Source: Methylibium sp. Root1272
GTDB lineage: Bacteria; Pseudomonadota; Gammaproteobacteria; Burkholderiales; Burkholderiaceae_C
Length of the DNA stretch: 64,000 bases
Assembly (NCBI RefSeq): GCF_001425905.1
Contig: NZ_LMDY01000019.1
Span: forward strand, 62,001-126,000
Direction of reading: 5' to 3'
Shown here one piece after another: positions 53,217-64,000 of the stretch (position 1 is the stretch's first letter; each line of letters opens with the position of its first letter). Both the position numbers and the translations under genes were made by a program. Below the pieces are notes generated by a model, which searched no databases, had not been told where the DNA came from, and worked only from the letters and a program-made list of their open reading frames with translations.

Positions 53217-55511
53217 TCAGCGCGCGAGGCGCAGCGCGTTGCCGACCACGACGAGCGAACTCAGCGCCATGCCCAGCCCCGCGGCCCACGGCGGCAGCCA
53301 GCCCAACAAGGCCAGCGGCACGCACACCGCGTTGTAGGCCACGGCCCAGGCCAGGTTCTGCCGGACGATGCCGGCGCAGCGCCGGGCGACCGTCCGCGCT
53401 TGGGCGATCTCGCCGAGCCGGCTGCCCAGCACCACGATGTCGGCGCGCTGCTGCGCGAGCGCAGCGCCGTGGCCGAGTGCGATGGACACGTCGGCCTGGG
53501 CCAGCACCGGGCCGTCGTTCAGGCCATCACCCACCATCAGCACGCGGTGGCCCTGGCGCTGCAGCGCGCGCAGGCTGGCCAGCTTGTCCTGCGGCGTGGC
53601 GTCGTGCTGCGCACTCCCGAGGCCCAGGCGCTGCGCCACCGCCTGCACGGCCCCTGCGCGGTCGCCCGAGAGCAGGCGCAGCCCGATGCCCTGCTCCCGC
53701 AGCGACTGCAGCAGGCTGGCCGCATCCGGGCGCAGCGCCTCGTCGAACTCGAAGCGCGCGTGCGGCGGGGCCGCCGTCCCGTCCTGCGGCGCCAGCCACA
53801 CCGCCGGCCGCGCGAGATCGGTGGGCGGCACGGCGCCGACCCAGGCCGCCGAGCCGAGCCGCCAGCGCCGGCCGTCGGCATCGAGCGCCTCGAGGCCCTG
53901 CCCGGCCTGCTCACGCACGCCGTGCCAGGGCCAGGACGGGGTGTTTGCGGAGGGCGTCGCGCGCACCAGCGCCTGTGAGAGGGGATGCCGGGAGTGGGCG
54001 GCCAGCGCCGCCGCACGCACCTGCCACGCCGGGCGGTCGACACCGTCCGGACAGGCCACCTGCGCGAGCGCCAGGCGGTCCTCGGTCAGCGTGCCGGTCT
54101 TGTCGAAGCAGGCGACGTCGATCTGGGCCAGCGTCTCGAGCGCATCGAGGCGCTGCACCAGCACGCCACGACGCGCCAGCGCGCCGGTGGCCGCGATCAA
54201 TGCCGACGGCGCGGCCAGCGACAGCGCGCACGGGCAGGTCACGATCAGGATGGACACCGCCACCCAGACGGCCCGCGACGGATCGATGTTCATCCAGGCG
54301 CCGAAGGCCACGGCCGCCAGCAGCAGCACGCCGCCGACGAAGGGCGCGGCGATGCGATCGGCCCAGCGCACCGTCGCCGGCCGCTCGGTCAGCGCGCGCT
54401 GCATCAGCGCGACGATCTGCTGGTGGCGCGTGCCGCCGCCGGTCTGCGTGATCCGCATCAGCACCGGTACGCCGAGGTTCAGGCTGCCGGCGATCACCGC
54501 GTCGCCGACGCCGCGTGTCTGCGGGCGCGCCTCGCCGGTCAGCAGCGATTCATCGGCCTGGGTACGGCCTTCGATCAGGCAGCCATCGGCCGGAAAGGCC
54601 TGCCCCGCCGCGACGCGGACCCGATCGCCGATCGCCAGCCGCGCCACCGGCACCCAGGCCACGCTGCCGTCTGCGGCGAGGCGCTCGACGCTGTCGGGCA
54701 GACGGCGCAGCAGGGCGTCGAGCGAGCGTGTGCTGCGCTCGCGCGAACGCGCCTCCAGCCAGCGGCCAGCCAGCAGGAAGCAGACGAACATCGTCAAGGA
54801 GTCGAAGTAGACCTCGTGGCCGAACAGCCCACCGGGGTCGAAACTCGCGCCGCTGCTGGCGACGAAGGTGACCGCGATGCCGAGAGCCACCGGCACGTCC
54901 ATGCCGATGCGCCCCTGGCGCAGCGATTGCCAGGCGCCGCCGAAGAAGGGCCGCGCCGAGAACAGCAGCACCGGCAACGTCAGCACCCAGGCCGACCAGC
55001 GCAGCAGTGCGGCCAGGTCGGGCGCGATGTCGCCCGACGCCGCGAAGTAGCCTGGCGCCGCGGCCATCATCACCTGCATCATGCAGAAGGCCGCGACGAA
55101 CAACCGCCACAGCGCCTGGCGCGACTCGGCCTGGCGGGCCCGCAGGGCGTCATCGGCGTCGGCCAGATAGGCCTGGTAGCCGGCCCGCTGCACGGCGTCG
55201 ATCAGGACGGACGCGCGGGTGCGGGCGGGGTCCCAGTCGACCTCGGCGCGCTCGGACGCACCGTTGACGCGCGCTGCATGCACGCCATCGAGCCGCTCCA
55301 GTGCTGCTTCGATGAGCCCGGCGCAGGCCGCGCAATGCAAGCCTTGCAAGACCAGCCGCGTGCGCGCCTCGCGCCGGCCGTCGCTGCCGGTTTGCCAGGT
55401 GGTGCAGGCGGCCAGCGCCGCGTCGTCGTCGAGCGCGACGCGCTGCCGCCCCGACAGTTCGATCGGCGGGGCAAGCGCAGGGGTGGCAAGCGTCAGGCTG
55501 GTGGCAGGCAT
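53217..55511 (-). CDS. ccoI: Copper-transporting P-type ATPase CcoI (FixI)
   Basis: Exports copper for assembly of cbb3 oxidase. The 764-residue P1B ATPase has an N-terminal metal-binding domain ([14 protein letters not shown]), eight or so membrane segments, the ion motif [14 protein letters not shown], phosphorylation [10 protein letters not shown] motif [10 protein letters not shown] and the hinge [12 protein letters not shown]. Order ccoI-ccoS-ccoN supports the FixI role over a general detoxification pump. Confidence 0.95.
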   Translation of the reverse strand: MPATSLTLATPALAPPIELSGRQRVALDDDAALAACTTWQTGSDGRREARTRLVLQGLHCAACAGLIEAALERLDGVHAARVNGASERAEVDWDPARTRASVLIDAVQRAGYQAYLADADDALRARQAESRQALWRLFVAAFCMMQVMMAAAPGYFAASGDIAPDLAALLRWSAWVLTLPVLLFSARPFFGGAWQSLRQGRIGMDVPVALGIAVTFVASSGASFDPGGLFGHEVYFDSLTMFVCFLLAGRWLEARSRERSTRSLDALLRRLPDSVERLAADGSVAWVPVARLAIGDRVRVAAGQAFPADGCLIEGRTQADESLLTGEARPQTRGVGDAVIAGSLNLGVPVLMRITQTGGGTRHQQIVALMQRALTERPATVRWADRIAAPFVGGVLLLAAVAFGAWMNIDPSRAVWVAVSILIVTCPCALSLAAPSALIAATGALARRGVLVQRLDALETLAQIDVACFDKTGTLTEDRLALAQVACPDGVDRPAWQVRAAALAAHSRHPLSQALVRATPSANTPSWPWHGVREQAGQGLEALDADGRRWRLGSAAWVGAVPPTDLARPAVWLAPQDGTAAPPHARFEFDEALRPDAASLLQSLREQGIGLRLLSGDRAGAVQAVAQRLGLGSAQHDATPQDKLASLRALQRQGHRVLMVGDGLNDGPVLAQADVSIALGHGAALAQQRADIVVLGSRLGEIAQARTVARRCAGIVRQNLAWAVAYNAVCVPLALLGWLPPWAAGLGMALSSLVVVGNALRLAR

Positions 55512-55604
55512 GGGGCGTCGTCGGGACCCGGCAGGCGTCAGCTTGCGGTCGGCTGCGCAAGGCCCCGTGCGTTAATCTAGGACTGAACTCCGCCTGCCGA
55601 ACTG

Positions 55605-56072
55605 ATGCAGATCAAGCCCGCACGACTCCACCGCCTCCGTCTCGTCGTTCCCGCGCTGCTTTCGCTGCTGGCGGCAACCGCGCCCGCGCAATCGGGCCCG
55701 CAGAAGCTGCCGTCGGTGCGCCTCAATGCGGGCATCCACAACATCCAGGCCGAGGTGGCTCGTACGCCCGAGCAGCGCGCCATCGGCCTGATGAACCGGC
55801 CGACGATGCCCACCAACGACGGCATGCTGTTCGTCTTCGACGAGGCCGCGACACAGTGCTTCTGGATGAAGAACACGCTGCTGCCGCTGTCGATCGCCTA
55901 CCTGGCCGACGACGGCACGATCACGCAGATCGTCGACATGCCGCCGCAGACGCTGGATTCGAAGTGCTCGACGCAGCCGGTGCGGCTGGTGCTCGAGATG
56001 AACCAGGGCTGGTTCGCCAAGCGCGGGCTCAAGCCGGGCAGCCGGCTCAGCGGCGCCGCCTTCAAGCCCTGA
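55605..56072 (+). CDS. Secreted DUF192 protein
   Basis: A 155-residue protein with an N-terminal signal (RLRLVVPALLSLLAATAPAQ) and the DUF192 fold (EVARTPEQRAIGLMNRPTMP, then CFWMKNTLLPLSIAYLADDG). The family is of unknown function, small and mostly periplasmic or extracellular. The ATG at 55605 is in front of the signal peptide. It is convergent with sodB and divergent from ccoI. Confidence 0.88.
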   Translation: MQIKPARLHRLRLVVPALLSLLAATAPAQSGPQKLPSVRLNAGIHNIQAEVARTPEQRAIGLMNRPTMPTNDGMLFVFDEAATQCFWMKNTLLPLSIAYLADDGTITQIVDMPPQTLDSKCSTQPVRLVLEMNQGWFAKRGLKPGSRLSGAAFKP

Positions 56073-56085
56073 ACGCTTGCGGCAT

Positions 56086-56110
56086 GAAAAAGGCCGGCAC
56101 GCGGCCGGCC
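56086..56110 (-). terminator. Rho-independent terminator of sodB
   Basis: On the minus strand the 7-bp stem GGCCGGC/GCCGGCC with loop CGCGT is followed by TTTTTT. It is 23 bases after the sodB stop. It may also stop the DUF192 transcript from the other side, as the genes converge. Confidence 0.88.
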
Positions 56111-56132
56111 CGGGTGTTCGCGAAAGCGTCGC

Positions 56133-56714
56133 TCAGGCGAAGTTCTTCGCCGCGAAGTCCCAGTTCACGAGCGAGCCGAGGAAGGTCTCGACGAACTTCG
56201 GGCGCGCATTGCGGAAGTCGATGTAGTAGGCGTGTTCCCACACGTCGACCGTCAGCAGCGCCTTGTCGGCGGTGGTCAGCGGCGTGGCGGCGTTGCTGGT
56301 GTTGACGATGTCCACCGAGCCGTCGGCCTTCTTCACGAGCCAGGTCCAGCCGGAGCCGAAGTTGCCCACGGCACTCTTGGCGAAGGCTTCCTTGAAGGCC
56401 GCCAGGCTGCCCCACTTGGCGTTGATGGCAGTCGCCAGCGCGCCGCTCGGCTCGCCGCCGCCCTGCGGCTTCATGCTGTTCCAGAAGAAGGTGTGGTTCC
56501 AGATCTGGGCGGCGTTGTTGAACACGCCGCCGCTGGACTTCTTGACGATCTCTTCCAGGCTCAGCGACTCGAACTCGGTGCCCTTGATCAGGTTGTTGAG
56601 GTTGGTCACATAGGCTTGGTGGTGCTTGCCGTAGTGGAACTCGAAGGTCTCCTTCGAGAGGTGCGGCGCGAGGGCGTCCATCGCATACGGCAGCGGCGGC
56701 AGGGTGTGTTCCAT
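56133..56714 (-). CDS. sodB: Superoxide dismutase (Fe)
   Basis: Converts superoxide to oxygen and hydrogen peroxide in the cytoplasm. The 193-residue enzyme has the four metal ligands in [15 protein letters not shown] (His), [10 protein letters not shown] (His) and [17 protein letters not shown] (Asp and His). The glutamine/Gly distribution (FGSGWTWLV and AAQIWNH) fits the iron type. A -10 box TACAAT is seen on the minus strand at 56760-56765. Confidence 0.96.
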   Translation of the reverse strand: MEHTLPPLPYAMDALAPHLSKETFEFHYGKHHQAYVTNLNNLIKGTEFESLSLEEIVKKSSGGVFNNAAQIWNHTFFWNSMKPQGGGEPSGALATAINAKWGSLAAFKEAFAKSAVGNFGSGWTWLVKKADGSVDIVNTSNAATPLTTADKALLTVDVWEHAYYIDFRNARPKFVETFLGSLVNWDFAAKNFA

Positions 56715-56808
56715 GAGGTCTGTCCTTCCTTGGTCTTGAGCCTGGGGGATGAGACAGCCATTGTAGGCAGCGCCTGTCGGCTCGCCGGCCGCGCGGGCGA
56801 TGCCTGCG

Positions 56809-58152
56809 TCAGGTGGGGGGCTTGTCGGGCTCGATGCCGATCACCTGCGCCTCGATGCGTCCGTCGGCCAGCCGCGCCTGCACGGCCTGACCCGGCTGCA
56901 ACCCGGCCACCGAGGTGAGCGCGCGGCCCTCGGCGTCACCGAGCCACGCATAACCGCGCGACAGCACGCGCTGCGGGTCGAGCGCACCCAGTCGGGCCGC
57001 CAGCACGTCGAGCCGCTGGACGGCGCGCAGCCGCAGTTGCCGCGCCGCCTGCATCCAGCGCGAGGCCAGCACCGCCTGGCGCTGCTGCTGGCGCTCAAGG
57101 TGGCGGTGGACCGCGGTGTGCTGCCGTTGCGCCAGCAGCGCCAGCCGCTCGCGGTGGGGCGCCAGCGCCTGGGCCGGCCGCGCGAGCCGCAGCGCAGTCC
57201 GGTCGAGCCGCTGGGCCTGGCCGTCGAGCCGCAATGCCACGCCGCGCCGGGCGCGCCGCGCCAGGTCGTGCAGCACCGCCAGCGCCTCCTCGCGCGGCAT
57301 GGCGGCCAGTTCGGCCGCCGCAGTGGGTGTCGGCGCGCGCAGGTCGGCGGCGAAGTCGACCAGGCTCACGTCGGTTTCATGGCCGATGCCGGCGATCACC
57401 GGAATGCGGCTGGCTGCAACAGCGCGCACCACCACGGCCTCGTTGAAGGCCCACAGGTCTTCCAGCGAACCGCCGCCTCGCGCGACGATCAGCGTGTCGG
57501 CCCGGCCGTGCCGGCCGGCGGCCTCGATCGCCGCGGCCAGCGCGGCCGGGGCCTCTGCGCCCTGCACCGGGCTCGGGTAGACGATCACGCGCACCTGCGG
57601 CGCTCGGCGCTGCAGGGCGGTCAGCACATCGTGCAGCGCCGCCGCCGCGAGCGATGTGACCACGCCGATGCAGGCCGGATGGCGGACGATCGTTCGTTTG
57701 CGCGCCGCGTCGAACAGGCCCTCGGCCTCGAGCTGGGCCTTGAGCCGCAGGAAGCGCTCGTAGAGGGCGCCGGCGCCGGCGCGCTGCATCGATTCGACGA
57801 CGAACTGCAGCTCACCGCGCGGCTCGTAGACCGCAAGGCGGCCGCGCAACTCGACGAGATGCCCCTCCTCGGGCATGAAATCGAGCAGGCTCGCCGCGCG
57901 GCGGAACATCGCGCAGCGCAGCGCGGCCGTGCCCTCGGCATCCTTCAGCGTGAAGTAGCAATGGCCGCTGGCGGCTCGGGTGTAGCCCGACAGCTCGCCG
58001 CGGACGGCGACGGACGCGAAGCGCGCCGTCAGCGCGTCGGCGACCGCATGCACCAGCGCCGCGACCTCCCAGACCCGGGGCCCGGCGGCACGGCCTGCGC
58101 CTTCGTCCGTCGGCAGCACACCGCGCCCCGCGTGGCGGTCAGCCGAGGTCAT
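56809..58152 (-). CDS. xseA: Exodeoxyribonuclease VII, large subunit
   Basis: Degrades single-stranded DNA with XseB. The 447-residue protein has an OB-fold N-terminus ([20 protein letters not shown]) and the catalytic part with [15 protein letters not shown] and [20 protein letters not shown] then PTAAAELA. A long helical C-terminal region contains many Arg/Gln. The ATG at 58152 is chosen; the frame is open to 58218. xseB is not adjacent. Confidence 0.95.
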   Translation of the reverse strand: MTSADRHAGRGVLPTDEGAGRAAGPRVWEVAALVHAVADALTARFASVAVRGELSGYTRAASGHCYFTLKDAEGTAALRCAMFRRAASLLDFMPEEGHLVELRGRLAVYEPRGELQFVVESMQRAGAGALYERFLRLKAQLEAEGLFDAARKRTIVRHPACIGVVTSLAAAALHDVLTALQRRAPQVRVIVYPSPVQGAEAPAALAAAIEAAGRHGRADTLIVARGGGSLEDLWAFNEAVVVRAVAASRIPVIAGIGHETDVSLVDFAADLRAPTPTAAAELAAMPREEALAVLHDLARRARRGVALRLDGQAQRLDRTALRLARPAQALAPHRERLALLAQRQHTAVHRHLERQQQRQAVLASRWMQAARQLRLRAVQRLDVLAARLGALDPQRVLSRGYAWLGDAEGRALTSVAGLQPGQAVQARLADGRIEAQVIGIEPDKPPT

Positions 58153-58485
58153 TGCAAGAGGCTCGACCCGCTCCGAACCCCCTCGATATGCGGGGCCGGA
58201 ACTCCACAGCCGCGCCAAATAAGGCCGCGCACCGCACTGACCCCGTCATGAGCCTGTCAAAGTTGTGCAAGCCGTTGATTCTCAAGCGTTTTTTTGTGCT
58301 CATTGTTTGAGCAATCTGTTCGCGGCCTTGACTGGCGGGCGTTTGGGGCGGGGGGCGAGGCGGTTGCCCACAAAGTTATCCACAACAACGGTGGACGATT
58401 GCGGTGGTGAGCTCGAGGGCACTGTCACGGCGGGCACCGCCAGGGCCGGGCCATAATCGCCGCGACTCGAATCAGGAGAACCTCG
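58153..58485. other. Long divergent gap with a perfect DnaA-box sequence
   Basis: About 330 bases between xseA and exbB. It is locally AT-rich around 58265-58320, with a GCTCA/TGAGC inverted repeat at about 58300, and holds a single consensus DnaA box TTATCCACA at 58376-58384. No second DnaA box, no dnaA, dnaN or GidA nearby, so it is not the origin. Promoters for xseA and exbB are expected here but not resolved. Confidence 0.45.
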
Positions 58486-59127
58486 TTGTTTTCGATCATA
58501 CAAGCCGCGGGCTGGCCGATCTGGCCGCTGATCCTGTGTTCCATCGTTGCGCTGGCGCTCGTGATCGAGCGATTCAGCAGCCTGCGCAGCGTCCGCGTCG
58601 TGCCGCAGCGGCTGCTCGATGAAGTCATCTCGGTCACCAGCAAGAGCCTGCCGGCCCCCGAGGTGGTGAACAAGCTGTCGGCCAACTCGGTGCTGGGCAG
58701 CGTGCTGGCCAGCGGCCTGCGCGCGGTGATCGCCGACCCACGCATCACGGAGGACGGTCTGCGCATCGCCTTCGAGACCGCCGGACGCGCCGCCGTGCAC
58801 CGGCTCGAGCGCTACCTGAACACGCTGGGCACCATCGCCTCGGCGGCGCCGCTGCTCGGGCTGTTCGGCACGGTGGTCGGCATGATCGAGATCTTCGGTT
58901 CCCAGGCTCCGGCGACCACCGCCGGCGTCGGCGGCAACCCGGAGCAGCTGGCGCACGGCATCTCGATCGCGCTCTACAACACCGCCTTCGGGCTGGTGGT
59001 GGCCATCCCGTCGCTGATGTTCTACCGCTACTTCCGCGGGCGGATCGACGAGTACACGATCGATCTCGAGCAGGCCAGCGAACGCATCATGCCGCACCTG
59101 CTGCGCTTCACCTCGCGCCAGAGCTGA
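58486..59127 (+). CDS. exbB: MotA/TolQ/ExbB proton channel family protein
   Basis: A 213-residue inner-membrane protein with three membrane segments (WPLILCSIVALALVIE-like start, LGTIASAAPLLGLFGTVVGM in the middle, and GISIALYNTAFGLVVAIPSL). It energises TonB- or Tol-type outer membrane work with ExbD. The start is a TTG at 58486 with AGGAGAA nine bases upstream; no ATG or GTG fits as well. It is followed by exbD (24 bases). Confidence 0.92.
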   Translation: MFSIIQAAGWPIWPLILCSIVALALVIERFSSLRSVRVVPQRLLDEVISVTSKSLPAPEVVNKLSANSVLGSVLASGLRAVIADPRITEDGLRIAFETAGRAAVHRLERYLNTLGTIASAAPLLGLFGTVVGMIEIFGSQAPATTAGVGGNPEQLAHGISIALYNTAFGLVVAIPSLMFYRYFRGRIDEYTIDLEQASERIMPHLLRFTSRQS

Positions 59128-59151
59128 GCGGCAGCACCGGGCCCGACGACC

Positions 59152-59595
59152 ATGGCGATGAACTTCCGCCACCGCCGCAGCGAGGAACCGGAGATCAACC
59201 TGATCCCGTTCATCGACGTGCTGCTGGTGATCCTGATCTTCCTGATGCTCTCGACCACGTACTCCAAGTTCACCGAGCTGAAGGTGAACCTGCCGGTGGC
59301 CGATTCGGAGCGCGCCCGTGACTACCCGAAGGAGATCATCGTCGGCGTCGCGAGCGACGGCCGCTACACGGTCAACCGCGACGCGGTCGCGGGTCGTGAC
59401 CTCGCCACGCTGACGGCCGCCCTGGCCGCCGCCGCCGCGGGCCAGAACGACCGCGTGGTGATCGTCTCCGCCGACGCGAGCGCGGCCCACCAGAGCGTGA
59501 TCAACGTGCTGGATGCGGCCCGCCGTGCCGGCCTGCAACAGCTGACCTTCGCGACCCAGGGCAGCCGCAACGGCGCCGACGCCGAGCCGCGTTGA
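59152..59595 (+). CDS. exbD: ExbD/TolR family protein
   Basis: A 147-residue protein with one membrane segment containing the essential aspartate (LIPFIDVLLVILIFLMLSTT) and a periplasmic domain. It is partner of ExbB. Next to lpxK in many betaproteobacteria, so it may energise an envelope-related system rather than iron uptake alone; this is inference. Overlaps lpxK by four bases. Confidence 0.93.
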   Translation: MAMNFRHRRSEEPEINLIPFIDVLLVILIFLMLSTTYSKFTELKVNLPVADSERARDYPKEIIVGVASDGRYTVNRDAVAGRDLATLTAALAAAAAGQNDRVVIVSADASAAHQSVINVLDAARRAGLQQLTFATQGSRNGADAEPR

Positions 59596-60668
59596 ATGCG
59601 GACCCGCCCCGCGAGCCGCGGCGCGCACGGCTCGAAACCTTCCTGACCCACCACTGGCTGCGCCGCGGGCCGGTCGCCTGCGCGCTGTGGCCGCTGGCCG
59701 CGCTGTACGGCGCGGCCGTGGCGCTGCGCAACCACCGCTACCGGCGGGACCCCGGTCGCAGCGTGCGGGTCGACCGGCCCGTCGTGGTGATCGGCAACCG
59801 CATTGCCGGCGGCGCCGGCAAGACGCCCACGGTGATCGCCGTGCTGGAACACCTGCGCCGGCAGGGTTGGCGTCCCGGCGTGGTGTCGAGGGGACATGGC
59901 CGCGCGGACGACAGCGTGCGGGCCGTCACCGTCGACACGCCCGCCGACGTGGTGGGGGATGAGCCCTTGCTGATCCATCTGCGCAGCGGCGCGCCGGTGA
60001 TGGTCGGCCGTGACCGGGTGGCGGCCGCCCGCGCGTTGCTGCAGCGCTGGCCGGATGTCGACGTGGTCGTGGCCGACGACGGCCTGCAGCATCGGCGCCT
60101 GGCGCGCGATGTCGAGGTGGTCGTGTTCGATGCCCGAGGGGCCGGCAACGGCTGGCTGCTGCCGGCCGGACCGCTGCGGGAGCCGATCGACACACCGGCC
60201 GGCGCCGGGACCGCGCTGGTGCTCTACAACGCCGACCGGCCCAGCACGCCGCTGCCCGGCTACGCGACGCGGCGCACGCTGACCGGCGCCGTGGCGCTCG
60301 CCGCGTGGTGGCAGGGCGCGTCGGCCGCCGCCGCCGCCCTCGACTCGCTGCGCGGCCGGCCCGTGCTCGCCTGTGCCGGCATCGCGCAGCCGCGGCGCTT
60401 CTTCGAGCAGCTGCGCAGCGCCGGCCTCATCGTGCAGGAGCGGCCCTTGCCAGACCACGCCGCGTTCGACGCCCTGCCCTGGCCGGCCGAGACCCGCGAC
60501 GTGATCGTGACCGAGAAGGACGCCGTCAAGCTCCCGGTCGACCGTGTGCGGCGCGAACGACCCGGCACGCGGGTCTGGGTCGCGCCGCTAGACTTCTCTC
60601 CCGAGCCGGCGTTCTTCGCCGCACTCGACGCCGCATTGGCACCCCTGTCACCGCGCCGCGAAGGATGA
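59592..60668 (+). CDS. lpxK: Tetraacyldisaccharide 4'-kinase
   Basis: Phosphorylates the lipid A disaccharide. The 358-residue protein has a membrane-associated N-terminus ([18 protein letters not shown]) and the P-loop [14 protein letters not shown], and [20 protein letters not shown] is typical. The start is a TTG overlapping the exbD stop (TTGA); no ATG in the first 30 residues. Overlaps or directly abuts the Trm112-like gene. Confidence 0.94.
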   Translation: MNADPPREPRRARLETFLTHHWLRRGPVACALWPLAALYGAAVALRNHRYRRDPGRSVRVDRPVVVIGNRIAGGAGKTPTVIAVLEHLRRQGWRPGVVSRGHGRADDSVRAVTVDTPADVVGDEPLLIHLRSGAPVMVGRDRVAAARALLQRWPDVDVVVADDGLQHRRLARDVEVVVFDARGAGNGWLLPAGPLREPIDTPAGAGTALVLYNADRPSTPLPGYATRRTLTGAVALAAWWQGASAAAAALDSLRGRPVLACAGIAQPRRFFEQLRSAGLIVQERPLPDHAAFDALPWPAETRDVIVTEKDAVKLPVDRVRRERPGTRVWVAPLDFSPEPAFFAALDAALAPLSPRREG

Positions 60669-60670
60669 GC

Positions 60671-60864
60671 ATGGACACCCGATTGATGGACCTGCTGGTG
60701 TGCCCGATCTGCAAGGGCCCGCTGACACACAACCACGCCAGCCACGAATTGAATTGCGCCGCGGACCGGCTGGCGTTCCCGATCCGCGACGGCATCCCGG
60801 TGATGCTCGAGTCGGAGGCGCGCGCGTTCGACGAGTCCCCGTCGCAAGCCGCGCCCTTGTCGGA

Positions 60865-60868
<4 letters not shown>
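60671..60868 (+). CDS. Trm112-like small zinc-ribbon protein
   Basis: A 65-residue protein, [20 protein letters not shown] then [20 protein letters not shown], with the CxxC zinc half-site and the [13 protein letters not shown]-terminal motif of the Trm112/YcaR family. In bacteria it commonly sits between lpxK and kdsB. The ATG at 60671 is chosen as GAAGG lies six bases before it; the ATG at 60665 overlaps the lpxK stop. Confidence 0.92.
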
Positions 60869-62446
<1,578 letters not shown>

Positions 62447-62498
62447 GGCCGGCCGACGGGCGGCTCGCGGCTCTTTCCTCTTTTTCCTTCTTGCACCG

Positions 62499-62521
62499 GG
62501 GCCGCAGCAGCGGCCCTTTTT
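62499..62521 (+). terminator. Rho-independent terminator after adk
   Basis: A 7-bp stem GGGCCGC/GCGGCCC with loop AGCA, followed by TTTTT, 53 bases after the adk stop. Confidence 0.88.
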
Positions 62522-62558
62522 CTTTCCTTCCTCCACCCACTCACCACCGGAGCTCCGC

Positions 62559-63317
62559 ATGGACATCGCAGGCAAGGTCTACATCGTCACCGGCGGCGCC
62601 TCGGGCCTGGGTGAAGGCACCGCGCGCATGCTGGCCCGCGAAGGCGGCACCGTCGTGGTGGCCGACCTGCAGGCCGAGGCCGGCGAGGCGGTGGCGCGCG
62701 ACATCGGCGGCGCCTTCGTCAAGTGCGACGTCGCCAGCGAGGCCGACGGCCAGGCGGTCGTCGCGAAGGCCGTCTCGCTGGGCAAGCTGATGGGGCTGGT
62801 GAACTGCGCCGGCATCGCGCCGGCCGTCAAGACGGTGGGCAAGGATGGCGCCCACCCGCTGGCGGTGTTCTCCAAGGTGATCACGGTCAACCTGGTCGGC
62901 ACGTTCAACATGATCCGGCTCGCCGCCGAGGCGATGAGCCGCAACGCCCCCGAAGCCACCGGCGAACGCGGTGTGCTCATCTCGACCGCCTCGGTGGCGG
63001 CCTACGACGGCCAGATCGGCCAGGCCGCGTACGCCGCCAGCAAAGGCGGCGTGGTCGGCATGACGCTGCCGATCGCGCGCGACCTGGCCCGCAGCGGCAT
63101 CCGCAACATGACGATCGCGCCGGGCATCTTCGGCACGCCGATGCTGTTCTCGATGCCGCAGGACGTGCAGGACGCGCTGGCCGCCGGCGTGCCCTTCCCG
63201 TCGCGCCTGGGCACCCCCGCCGACTACGCGAAGCTGGTGCAGCAGATCCTCACCAACGAGATGCTCAACGGCGAGGTGATCCGCCTGGATGGCGCCATCC
63301 GCCTCGCGCCGCGTTGA
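62559..63317 (+). CDS. Short-chain dehydrogenase, 3-hydroxyacyl-CoA dehydrogenase type 2-like
   Basis: A 252-residue NAD-dependent SDR. The cofactor motif is TGGASGLGEGTARML, the NAG-type motif is VNCAGIAPAVKTVG and the catalytic Y-x3-K is in YAASKGG, with STASVAAYDGQIGQAAYAAS. The pattern resembles 17-beta-HSD10 and bacterial 3-hydroxyacyl-CoA dehydrogenases; fatty acid or branched-chain breakdown is the likely role. It has an own GGAG before the ATG at 62559. Confidence 0.88.
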   Translation: MDIAGKVYIVTGGASGLGEGTARMLAREGGTVVVADLQAEAGEAVARDIGGAFVKCDVASEADGQAVVAKAVSLGKLMGLVNCAGIAPAVKTVGKDGAHPLAVFSKVITVNLVGTFNMIRLAAEAMSRNAPEATGERGVLISTASVAAYDGQIGQAAYAASKGGVVGMTLPIARDLARSGIRNMTIAPGIFGTPMLFSMPQDVQDALAAGVPFPSRLGTPADYAKLVQQILTNEMLNGEVIRLDGAIRLAPR

Positions 63318-63364
63318 TGAAGTCCGGTGGTCCCGCGGTGGCCCTGCGGTCTTAGACTGAGTCT

Positions 63365-64000
63365 GTGATCCCGCCCGCCTTCATCCAGGACCTGCTGGCC
63401 CGCACCGACGTGGTCGAGGTGGTCGGGCGGCACGTGCAGTTGAAGAAGGCCGGCGGCACCCTCAAGGGACTGTGCCCGTTCCACGGAGAGAAGTCGCCCA
63501 GCTTCACGGTCAGCCCGACGCGCCAGACCTACCACTGCTTCGGCTGCGGCGTGCACGGCAACGCGATCGGTTTCCTGATGGAACAGGCCGGCCTCGGCTT
63601 CATGGATGCCGTGCGCGACCTCGCGCAGCAGGCCGGCATGACGGTGCCCGAGGACGACAGCTCGCCCGAGGAGCGCGAGCGCGCCAGGGCGATGAAGGAG
63701 CGTCAGGCCACGCTGAGCGAGGTGCTGGCGAAGGCCGGCGAGCACTGGCGCAAGCAGCTCAAGGTCAGCCCGCGCGCGGTGAACTACCTCAAGGGCCGCG
63801 GGCTGACGGGCGAGATCGCGGCACGCTTCGGCATGGGCTACGCCCCCGAAGGCTGGCGCGGCCTCGCCAGCGTGTTCCCGCGCTACGACGACCCGCTGCT
63901 CGCCGAATCGGGACTCGTGATCGTGCAGGGCGACGACGGCCCGGACCAGAAGCGCTACGACCGCTTTCGCGATCGCATCATGTTCCCGATCCGCTCGGTG
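63365..64000 (+). CDS. dnaG: DNA primase, N-terminal part (cut by the window)
   Basis: Makes RNA primers for replication. The frame is open from a GTG at 63365 to the window edge (212 residues seen of about 600). The zinc-binding domain is complete (GLCPFHGEKSPSF and YHCFGCGVHGNAIGF), then the start of the RNA polymerase domain (YLKGRGLTGEIAARFGMGYA, DRFRDRIMFPIRS). The GTG is the start because IPPAFIQDLLARTDVVEVVG is the usual N-terminus. Confidence 0.96.
   Translation, partial: MIPPAFIQDLLARTDVVEVVGRHVQLKKAGGTLKGLCPFHGEKSPSFTVSPTRQTYHCFGCGVHGNAIGFLMEQAGLGFMDAVRDLAQQAGMTVPEDDSSPEERERARAMKERQATLSEVLAKAGEHWRKQLKVSPRAVNYLKGRGLTGEIAARFGMGYAPEGWRGLASVFPRYDDPLLAESGLVIVQGDDGPDQKRYDRFRDRIMFPIRSV

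Noticed and set aside
58153-58485. Replication origin
   Set aside because: Only one DnaA box and no dnaA, dnaN, rpmH or parAB nearby.

Overview
The window is a high-GC, densely coded chromosomal segment of a betaproteobacterium, most likely of the order Burkholderiales (Rubrivivax/Leptothrix/Methylibium-type relatives). This placement is an inference from base composition and from gene orders such as cysS-ppiA-ppiB-lpxH, exbB-exbD-lpxK-Trm112-kdsB-adk and clpS-clpA beside a cold-shock gene. No species can be assigned from the sequence alone. Both ends cut through housekeeping genes: alaS on the left and dnaG on the right.

Layout. 1-6 kb: alaS (partial), a succinate-semialdehyde-type dehydrogenase, an LpxO-like hydroxylase, a protein with a degenerate GGDEF domain and tRNA-Gly(CCC). 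6-12 kb: a LysR regulator divergent from a cupin gene, then a compact ethanolamine module of an EutR-like AraC regulator, an ethanolamine permease and eutB-eutC, without microcompartment genes. 12-14.8 kb: small stress or hypothetical genes. 15.1-23.6 kb: a phenylacetate operon on the minus strand (paaG-I-K-A-B-C-D-E, a PaaR-type TetR gene, a 3-oxoadipyl-CoA thiolase). It is flanked by a paaZ remnant downstream and a paaN remnant upstream, the latter ending in the tail of an IS3-family transposase. 24.2-27.8 kb: an accessory block with lower GC, made of a MocR-type regulator divergent from two alpha/beta hydrolases and a YciI-like protein, ending near tRNA-Ser(GCT).

28-40 kb is core: lysC, tilS, accA, a DNA glycosylase, cysS, two peptidyl-prolyl isomerases, lpxH, mtfA, clpA, clpS and a cold-shock gene. 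40-43 kb is a patch of very small orphan genes, including two that encode paralogues of each other and one for a 25-residue membrane peptide. 43-56 kb holds icd and then a microaerobic respiration block: a SafE-like membrane protein, hemN, fnr, two small membrane proteins, ccoG, ccoP-Q-O-N, ccoS and ccoI. FNR-type boxes lie between hemN and fnr and upstream of ccoN. 55-64 kb: a DUF192 protein, sodB, xseA, exbB-exbD, lpxK, a Trm112-like protein, kdsB, adk, an SDR dehydrogenase and the start of dnaG.

How the parts work together. The FNR gene, hemN and the cbb3 oxidase with its assembly factors form a coherent low-oxygen respiration unit. The paa operon covers activation, epoxidation and isomerisation of phenylacetyl-CoA plus one thiolase, but both genes that could supply ring opening (paaZ, paaN) are broken here, so the pathway needs an intact copy elsewhere or is blocked. 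I see no CRISPR array, prophage, toxin-antitoxin pair or recognisable defence island. The most unusual parts are the damaged paa borders, the MocR-controlled block and the small-gene patch at 40-43 kb.
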